Below are positions 1-4,884 of a stretch of DNA of 11,361 nucleotides, piece after piece. The position numbers and the translations under genes were made by a program. Numbering within the stretch: the stretch's first letter is position 1; the number at the start of each line of letters is the position of its first letter. The DNA comes from Bacillota bacterium (GTDB lineage: Bacteria; Bacillota; Clostridia; Peptostreptococcales; Anaerovoracaceae): NCBI GenBank assembly GCA_017515765.1, contig JAFWFF010000288.1, positions 1 to 11,361 of the forward strand, read 5' to 3'. The notes beneath the pieces were generated by a model. It was not told the DNA's origin. It ran no database searches and worked only from the letters and a program-made list of their open reading frames with translations.

Positions 1-340
1 CTCCGAAGCGTTTGGCAAGGCACTTGAAGATTATCTTGCCAAAGACGCGATCGTCACGCTTAAGCGCGAGAAAAAGAGCAAACAGTTCAAGCCCGTCGAC
101 ATCAAGCCGATGATAAGAAGCCTTGCTGTTTCCGGCGCGGCTTCCGGCGGTATGGCTGGTGAAGCTTTGGTCGACCAGGGATCGGCGTCGAATCTGAGCC
201 CTGACCTGATCGTGGATTCTCTGGTCCCGGTACTTGCAGAATACGGTATCACTATTGACAGATACGAAGTCGCGATCAAAAGAAAGTATCTCGTCTTTTC
301 CTCTTGTTTTCCCCAAATCGAGGGTCTACACTTTGACTGA
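1..340 (+). CDS. DUF2344-type radical-SAM-linked protein, C-terminal part (5' end outside window)
   Basis: This is the last 112 codons of a gene that begins upstream of the window; the first complete codon starts at base 2 and the stop is TGA at 338-340. The visible part reads as the C-terminal region of the DUF2344 / TIGR03936 family: an 'ALEDYLAKDAIVTLKR' segment, then 'DIKPMIRSL', then 'GSASNLSPDLIVDSL', which matches my memory of the family's GSxSNLxPELV-like segment. In Clostridia these proteins are encoded beside, or fused to, a B12-binding radical SAM protein. Their biochemical function is not established as far as I know. The tail after 'IDRYEVAIKR' looks ordinary and I see no frameshift. 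The family call rests on motif memory over a partial sequence, so confidence is moderate. Confidence 0.68.
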   Translation, partial: SEAFGKALEDYLAKDAIVTLKREKKSKQFKPVDIKPMIRSLAVSGAASGGMAGEALVDQGSASNLSPDLIVDSLVPVLAEYGITIDRYEVAIKRKYLVFSSCFPQIEGLHFD

Positions 341-344
341 GGGC

Positions 345-363
345 TCCGGCGCGCCTCGCCGGA
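345..363 (+). other. Intercistronic hairpin between the DUF2344-type gene and comEA
   Basis: A perfect 7-bp inverted repeat, TCCGGCG (345-351) and CGCCGGA (357-363), encloses a 5-nt loop. It lies 5 bases after the upstream stop codon and just before the comEA ribosome site. No run of T follows, so it does not look like an intrinsic terminator. It could be an mRNA stability or processing element, or chance in GC-rich DNA. Confidence 0.35.
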
Positions 364-382
364 ACTCTGAAAGGGGGTAAAT

Positions 383-1093
383 ATGGGGAAAAAGGGGCTT
401 AGGCGCCGGGCATACGCCCTGCGCGATCTTGCCAGACGAATGAGTCTTTTTCTGAAAGGCAGGAGCAGGATCCTTAAAACGGCGGCAGTGATCACAGTGA
501 TCGCGGCCGCGCTTTTGTTTTTTGGCGGGAATGGGGAAGAATCCCCGGTCAACATCTTAAGAAAAGGTGCTGACGAGTCGTTTGCCATTTCATATGAGAA
601 CGAGCAAAAGGCCGGAAAGAGCGAGGCCATTGTTAAGGAACAGCAGAGTGAAGTCCTGATATGCTGCGATATCGGAGGAGCCGTTTCCGATCCTGGGATC
701 TACTTTCTTCCTGAAGGATCGAGGCTTTATGAACTTATCGATATGGCAGGAGGCCTGTCAGAGGGCGCGGATACTTCCGGGATAAACAGGGCTGCCGTTC
801 TTTCCGACGGCGCGATGATCCGGATACCTCTTGCAGGCGAAGAACCAATCGTGAGCATCGCAGGAGACACGGGGTACGGCGGGCAAAGCGGAACTTCAGC
901 AGGACCGGTCAACATCAATACAGCAGGGATCGAAGAACTGCAGACGGTCCCGGGCATCGGGCCGGTCATCGCGGGAAGGATCGTCGATTATCGCGAAAAC
1001 ATGGGGCCTTTCGGTTCGATAGAAGAGATAATGTCCGTTAAGGGCATCGGGGAAAAGACTTTTGATAAGATAAAGAGTCATATTTGCTGCTGA
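383..1093 (+). CDS. comEA: ComEA-like membrane-anchored DNA-binding protein (SLBB + helix-hairpin-helix)
   Basis: This 236-residue protein has the ComEA architecture. A basic N-terminal head (about 1-31, many Arg/Lys) is followed by one hydrophobic segment (about 32-48, 'TAAVITVIAAALLFF'). A linker of about 40 residues comes next, then an SLBB-type domain (about 91-150, with 'GAVSDPGIYFLPEGSRL' and 'AGGLSEGAD'). The C-terminal helix-hairpin-helix pair (about 175-234) contains 'VNINTAGIEELQTVPGIGPVIAGRIVDYR' split around two hairpins, ending in 'VKGIGEKTFDKIKSHI'. In competent bacteria ComEA binds incoming double-stranded DNA outside the membrane and passes it to the ComEC channel. The ATG at 383 has an AAAGGGGG site 5 nt upstream, which favours it over Met20, which has none. 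The head is long for the family. No comEB or comEC follows. The protein ends in two cysteines. Confidence 0.85.
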   Translation: MGKKGLRRRAYALRDLARRMSLFLKGRSRILKTAAVITVIAAALLFFGGNGEESPVNILRKGADESFAISYENEQKAGKSEAIVKEQQSEVLICCDIGGAVSDPGIYFLPEGSRLYELIDMAGGLSEGADTSGINRAAVLSDGAMIRIPLAGEEPIVSIAGDTGYGGQSGTSAGPVNINTAGIEELQTVPGIGPVIAGRIVDYRENMGPFGSIEEIMSVKGIGEKTFDKIKSHICC

Positions 1094-1096
1094 CCC

Positions 1097-1126
1097 TTGG
1101 AAAAACGTTTCCTCATGTGTTATAAT
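1097..1126 (+). promoter_or_regulatory. Promoter for the UPF0291 gene, extended -10, leaderless geometry
   Basis: A TTGGAA -35-like box (1097-1102) is separated by 18 bp from a perfect TATAAT (1121-1126). The TG at 1118-1119 completes an extended -10 element (TGnTATAAT). It begins 3 bases after the comEA stop codon. Transcription normally starts about 7 nt past the -10, which falls at 1132-1134, on or next to the A of the downstream ATG at 1134. Confidence 0.72.
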
Positions 1127-1133
1127 CGTTGCC

Positions 1134-1367
1134 ATGATCACGAAGGAAAAGATCGACAGGATCAACGAACTGGCAAGAAAAGCGAAGACTCCCGAAGGAC
1201 TTTCGGAGGATGAGAAGCTCGAGAGAGCCCTTCTCCGCGAAGAGTATATAGCCGCTTTCAGAGAGAATCTGAAGTCGCAGCTCGAGAGGATCGATTTCGT
1301 CGAAAAGGACGGGACCATCACGAAAGCGGGAGGAAAAAAGAAGCCCGGAAGCCCAAAACTCTCTTAA
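1134..1367 (+). CDS. UPF0291/DUF896 family small protein (YnzC-like)
   Basis: The 77-residue protein matches the DUF896/UPF0291 pattern. It opens 'MITKEKIDRINELARKAK', continues with an acidic 'GLSEDEKLERALLREEYIAAFR' helix, and then 'LKSQLERIDFVEKDG'. Family members (B. subtilis YnzC is one) are small helical-hairpin proteins of unknown molecular role. After about residue 63 there is a Lys/Gly/Pro-rich tail ('GGKKKPGSPKLS') that I would expect to be disordered. The start at 1134 fits the conserved family N-terminus, and no earlier in-frame start exists close by. There is no Shine-Dalgarno sequence upstream, and the -10 box ends only 7 bases before the ATG, so the transcript is probably leaderless. 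The gene sits between comEA and the NifS/NifU pair and appears to be a separate transcription unit. Confidence 0.85.
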   Translation: MITKEKIDRINELARKAKTPEGLSEDEKLERALLREEYIAAFRENLKSQLERIDFVEKDGTITKAGGKKKPGSPKLS

Positions 1368-1375
1368 TACGAGGG

Positions 1376-1403
1376 TTTGAGCCGTTGTTTTTGTTGGTAT
1401 AAA
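1376..1403 (+). promoter_or_regulatory. Probable promoter for nifS-nifU
   Basis: TATAAA (1398-1403) is preceded by TG at 1395-1396, making an extended -10. The best upstream match is TTTGAG (1376-1381) with a 16-bp spacer, which is a weak -35. The start site would be near 1410, giving a leader of about 30 nt. I see no clear inverted repeat that would mark an IscR-like operator. Confidence 0.5.
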
Positions 1404-1439
1404 ACAGATGCAATAAAATAAAGGAGTACCATTACTGGC

Positions 1440-2609
1440 ATGAGAGAAGTCTATCTTGATTATTCGGCTACGACTCCGGTCAAAAAAGAAGTACTTGAGG
1501 AAATGCTCCCGTATTTCTGTGAGAAATACGGAAACGCGTCAAGCCTCTATACTCCCGGTCTCGAAGCCAAGAGAGCGCTGGATAAAGCAAGAGAGCAGGT
1601 AGCCTCTTTGATTAACGCCTCTCCGCAGGAGATCTATTTCACAGGCTGCGGTTCGGAATCCGACAACTGGGTGCTGAACGGCGCGGCTGAGATGCTCGGC
1701 AGCAAAGGAAATCACATCATCACAACAGTGGAAGAGCATCATGCGATACTGCATACGTGCGATCACCTGAAGAAACAGGGCTTTGAGTTCACCTATCTTC
1801 CAATCGACGAGAACGGAAGGATAGATCCTGCTGAAGTCGAGAAAGCCATCACAGACAAGACGATCCTCATCAGTGTGATGCTCGTGAACAACGAGATCGG
1901 AACGGTCCACCCCGTGAAGAAGATCGCCGAGATCGCTCATTCTAAAGGCATCCTGTTCCACACGGACGCGGTCCAGGGGCTCGGAAACGTTCCAATCGAC
2001 GTAAAAGACATGGGTATCGACCTCCTGTCGATGTCCGCCCATAAGATCTACGGGCCGAAGGGAGTAGGCGCCCTGTATATGCGCAAGGGCCTGAGGCTTC
2101 CCAATCTGATCCACGGCGGAGCCCAGGAGAACGGAAGGCGCGCGGGTACGGAGAACGTTCCCGGGATCGTAGGCTTCGGCAAGGCGGCGGAACTCGCGAA
2201 AGCGAACTTTGATCATCACGTCGCCCACGCGTCGGAGCTCAGAAACTATCTCGCGGAGCGGATCAAAGCCGAGATCCCTTACGTGCACATCAACGGATGC
2301 ATGGAAGAGAGACATCCCGGAAACCTGAACGTGACCTTCGAATACATAGAAGGGGAGTCGATCCTTCTTCTTCTCGATCAGTTCGGGATCTGCGTGTCGA
2401 CCGGATCGGCCTGCTCCTCCAAATCCCTTAAACCGTCGCACGTCCTGGCTGCACTCGGAGTCTCCGACGAGCTGATCCATGGCACGGTAAGGTTCTCGAT
2501 AGGCGACTTCACTACAAAAGATGATATAGATTACACAGTAGAAAAGCTTAAGCTCGTAGTCGAAAGGCTGAGAGAACTCTCGCCGCTCGGCCCGGGAAAG
2601 AGCTGGTAG
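1440..2609 (+). CDS. nifS: Cysteine desulfurase, NifS/IscS class
   Basis: This PLP enzyme removes sulfur from L-cysteine, leaving alanine and a persulfide that feeds Fe-S assembly and possibly tRNA thiolation. The full-length 389-residue protein begins with the family's 'VYLDYSATTPV'. Visible residues are the 'EEHHAIL' histidine pair (H100/H101), Asp176 and Gln179 of 'HTDAVQ', the PLP lysine K202 in 'SAHKIYGPKG', and the catalytic Cys325 in 'STGSACSS' on the long mobile loop typical of IscS/NifS rather than SufS. The 'GGAQENGRRAGTENV' phosphate-binding stretch is intact. The ribosome site AAGGAG (1421-1426) lies 13 nt before the ATG, longer than usual, but the family N-terminus supports this start. 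The scaffold gene follows after 26 nt. Whether it serves general assembly or a dedicated client cannot be told from sequence. Confidence 0.95.
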   Translation: MREVYLDYSATTPVKKEVLEEMLPYFCEKYGNASSLYTPGLEAKRALDKAREQVASLINASPQEIYFTGCGSESDNWVLNGAAEMLGSKGNHIITTVEEHHAILHTCDHLKKQGFEFTYLPIDENGRIDPAEVEKAITDKTILISVMLVNNEIGTVHPVKKIAEIAHSKGILFHTDAVQGLGNVPIDVKDMGIDLLSMSAHKIYGPKGVGALYMRKGLRLPNLIHGGAQENGRRAGTENVPGIVGFGKAAELAKANFDHHVAHASELRNYLAERIKAEIPYVHINGCMEERHPGNLNVTFEYIEGESILLLLDQFGICVSTGSACSSKSLKPSHVLAALGVSDELIHGTVRFSIGDFTTKDDIDYTVEKLKLVVERLRELSPLGPGKSW

Positions 2610-2635
2610 ATCCATAAACGAAAGGAAGAATTGAA

Positions 2636-3085
2636 ATGGGACTTTATAACGATACGGTAATGGAAAACTTTCTCAACCCCAAGAACGTCGGTGAGATAGA
2701 GAACCCTGACGGCGTCGGCATCTACGGCAGCCCTGTCTGCGGCGATATGATGCAGATGCAGATCAAAGTCGACGAGAACGACGTGATCACCGACTGCAAA
2801 TTCAAGACTTTCGGCTGCGGAAGCGCTATCGCGAGCTCCAGCATGGCTACCCAGATGATCATCGGGAAGACGGTCGAAGAGGCTCTTAAGATCACCAACA
2901 AAGACGTCGTTGACGAGCTTGGCGGGCTTCCTGCCGTAAAGATCCACTGCTCCGTTCTCGCGGACCACGCGATCAAATCCGCGATCTACGATTACGCACA
3001 GAAGCACGGCAAGACATATAAGGGCCTTGAAGGCTTTGATCCCAACGCCGACGATGACGACGAGCACGGAACCTGCGGGCTGTAA
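2636..3085 (+). CDS. nifU: Fe-S cluster assembly scaffold, IscU/NifU N-terminal type
   Basis: This protein receives sulfur from the upstream desulfurase and assembles an Fe-S cluster for transfer to apo-proteins. The 149 residues form a single U-type domain. The three conserved ligand cysteines are C35 ('SPVCGD', with Asp37), C61 ('TFGCGSAIASSS') and C105 ('KIHCSVLA'). It lacks the extra ferredoxin and Nfu domains of azotobacter NifU. The 'LPPVK' motif read by HscA/HscB chaperones in IscU appears here as 'LPAVK', one position changed, and no hsc genes are nearby. After residue 125 there is an extension ending in an acidic run and a fourth cysteine ('DDDDEHGTCGL', C147). The ATG at 2636 follows AAAGGAAG (2621-2628). 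It is co-transcribed with nifS and is the last gene before a terminator. Confidence 0.93.
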   Translation: MGLYNDTVMENFLNPKNVGEIENPDGVGIYGSPVCGDMMQMQIKVDENDVITDCKFKTFGCGSAIASSSMATQMIIGKTVEEALKITNKDVVDELGGLPAVKIHCSVLADHAIKSAIYDYAQKHGKTYKGLEGFDPNADDDDEHGTCGL

Positions 3086-3100
3086 CAATGTATATTTCAG

Positions 3101-3126
3101 AGGCGGTGCGTCTGCACCGCCTTTTT
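3101..3126 (+). terminator. Intrinsic terminator after nifU
   Basis: A perfect 9-bp stem, AGGCGGTGC (3101-3109) with GCACCGCCT (3114-3122), encloses a GTCT tetraloop. A run of T follows directly (3122-3126). It begins 15 bases after the nifU stop codon and separates the Fe-S pair from the phosphohexomutase unit. Confidence 0.93.
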
Positions 3127-3160
3127 ATTGAAAATATGCGACTCAAGGGGAAAACAACAA

Positions 3161-3189
3161 TTGCAGAAACCTCTCGTTTGTAGCATAAT
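3161..3189 (+). promoter_or_regulatory. Promoter for the phosphohexomutase-alaS unit
   Basis: A TTGCAG -35 (3161-3166), a 17-bp spacer and a CATAAT -10 (3184-3189) give near-consensus sigma-70/sigma-A geometry. It lies just after the nifU terminator. The expected start site at about 3195-3197 is only 2-4 nt before the ATG at 3199. The same -35 hexamer and spacing recur before the IreB gene. Confidence 0.72.
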
Positions 3190-3198
3190 ATAAGAGTT

Positions 3199-4863
3199 AT
3201 GAAAGAAATGGCATCAGCTCTTTCGGAATTCGAAAGATGGTTAAGCAAAACAGAAGACGACCCTGAGATGCATGGAGAGCTCGAGCGGCTGAAATGGAAC
3301 GACGAAGCCGCTTACGAATGCTTCTTTGAAGATCTCAGATTCGGCACCTCCGGAATAAGGGGAATACTCGGACCGGGCACCGCCTGCATGAACAGATACG
3401 TCATAAGGCGTGCCACTTTTGGCGTTGCCGCGTACATAAAGAATCACGGCATGACGGATCTTCCCGTGGTGGTCGCGTATGACGGGCGCATGCATTCCTC
3501 GGATTTCGCAGAGGAAACGGTGAACGTGCTCTCGGCTGAAGGCATCCGCACATATCTTTTTGATGAGATAACGCCTGTATCGGTGCTCTCTTACGCGATC
3601 GAAAAGCTCGGCTGCTCCTTCGGTGTGATGATCACCGCGAGCCACAATCCTTCGATATACAACGGTTATAAAGTGTATGACAGAAGGGGCTTCCAGATCA
3701 CTCCCGAGACCGCGGAAGAGATCACGCGTGAGATCCGGAAAGCGGATTTCTTTGACGTTCCGGGAGAGAAGAGCGGCGCTGTGAGGGCAGGTACCGAAGT
3801 ACCTCCGGCATACATAAAAGAAAACTTCATCAGCGAGATACTATCATTCATACCTGAAGGCCTTTCAAGAGAGCCGTTCAGGAACCTGAAGGTCATCTAT
3901 ACGCCTCTCAACGGCGCAGGCGCAGGATATGTCCCGGAAGTGCTCAGGCGCGCCGGATTCGAGCAGGTATTCGTGGTGCCGACACAGAAGGATCCGGATC
4001 CGGAGTTCACGACCTGCAAGACCCCGAATCCCGAGAAGATCGCCGCTTACAGCGAGGCGTTCCGCTTCATGGACAAAGAAAAGGGAGACATCATCATAGC
4101 CACCGATCCGGACTGTGACAGGCTCGGAGTCGCGATGCTCCGCGACGGGACCAAGACCATGCTTTCAGGCAACCAGATCGGCCTTCTCATGCTGGACTTC
4201 CTTTGCTCCGTCCTGAAGCCCGGACGCGACAAGCTCTGCTACAAGAGCATCGTCATCACACCTCTGGCTTCCGAGATCGCCGAGGCTTACGGAATGACAA
4301 TGGTCGAGACCCTTACCGGTTTCAAATTCATCGGCGAAGCGATCTCCGACCTCGAGGCACGCGGAGAGAAGGACAGGTTCTTCTTCGGGTTCGAGGAGAG
4401 CAACGGATTCCTGATCCGGCCTTTCATAAAGGATAAGGACGGCGTCAGCGCGGCGCTTCTGATCGCCATGGTAGCTGCCGTGAACAAAGCGAGGAGCAAC
4501 AATCTCCTGGAACGGATCCGCCAGATCTACGAGATCTACGGTATCTGCCACGACCGCACCAGGAACTATGCCTTCGAGGGCGTATCGGCAGGAGAGACGA
4601 TGGCAGGCATTATGAACTATCTGCGCGAGAACTGCAGAAACATGCTCGGAGATCACTATGTCATGTCGTTTACGGATTATCTTAACGAGGAGACCGGGCT
4701 TCCGAGGTCCGACGTCCTGAGGTTTGAACTGGACGACGGTAATATAGTCATAATCAGGCCCTCAGGGACCGAGACCAAGATCAAAGTATACTATTATCTG
4801 ACTGACCAGCATCCTGCCTGCGAAGAAGCGGTGAACAGGATCATGGAAAGCTTCAGATCGTGA
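3199..4863 (+). CDS. Alpha-D-phosphohexomutase (phosphoglucomutase/phosphomannomutase, PgcA-like)
   Basis: This enzyme interconverts hexose 1- and 6-phosphates, most likely glucose, linking glycolysis to UDP-glucose and cell-envelope precursors. The 554-residue length fits the Gram-positive PgcA-type group. All four signature loops are present: the phosphoserine loop 'TASHNP' (S148), the metal loop 'DPDCDR' (D303, D305, D307), the sugar-specificity loop 'GFEESNG' (397-403), and the phosphate-binding loop 'RPSGTE' (520-525). The N-terminal 'RFGTSGIRG' (47-55) is the family's substrate-approach motif. Glucose versus mannose preference cannot be fixed from sequence; the GFEESNG loop favours glucose. 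Neither the ATG at 3199 nor the in-frame ATG at 3208 has a ribosome site, and the promoter sits almost on the start. Tandem stops TGA-TAA end the gene, and alaS starts 18 nt later. Confidence 0.92.
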   Translation: MKEMASALSEFERWLSKTEDDPEMHGELERLKWNDEAAYECFFEDLRFGTSGIRGILGPGTACMNRYVIRRATFGVAAYIKNHGMTDLPVVVAYDGRMHSSDFAEETVNVLSAEGIRTYLFDEITPVSVLSYAIEKLGCSFGVMITASHNPSIYNGYKVYDRRGFQITPETAEEITREIRKADFFDVPGEKSGAVRAGTEVPPAYIKENFISEILSFIPEGLSREPFRNLKVIYTPLNGAGAGYVPEVLRRAGFEQVFVVPTQKDPDPEFTTCKTPNPEKIAAYSEAFRFMDKEKGDIIIATDPDCDRLGVAMLRDGTKTMLSGNQIGLLMLDFLCSVLKPGRDKLCYKSIVITPLASEIAEAYGMTMVETLTGFKFIGEAISDLEARGEKDRFFFGFEESNGFLIRPFIKDKDGVSAALLIAMVAAVNKARSNNLLERIRQIYEIYGICHDRTRNYAFEGVSAGETMAGIMNYLRENCRNMLGDHYVMSFTDYLNEETGLPRSDVLRFELDDGNIVIIRPSGTETKIKVYYYLTDQHPACEEAVNRIMESFRS

Positions 4864-4867
4864 TAAC

Positions 4868-4884
4868 GGGAGGATTGTTTTTTG
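4868..4884 (+). promoter_or_regulatory. Ribosome site fixing the TTG start of alaS
   Basis: GGGAGG (4868-4873) lies 8 nt before TTG (4882-4884). No ATG nearby is compatible with the AlaRS N-terminus, so the rare start is well supported. Confidence 0.8.

Noticed and set aside
1356..1378. Possible terminator after the UPF0291 gene: AAACTCTC paired with GAGGGTTT over a 7-nt loop
   Set aside because: The stem is AT-rich with a G-T pair, overlaps the stop codon, and the T-rich stretch lies several bases too far downstream. It is too weak to call.
1539..2615. Long open frame on the - strand (about 358 codons) opposite nifS
   Set aside because: It lies entirely opposite a conserved, full-length enzyme gene, its protein shows no recognisable motif, and it has no supporting ribosome site. 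It is a codon-bias shadow.
4864..4881. T-box or other leader regulation for alaS
   Set aside because: Only 18 nt separate alaS from the upstream gene, which is fully explained by the stop codons and the ribosome site.
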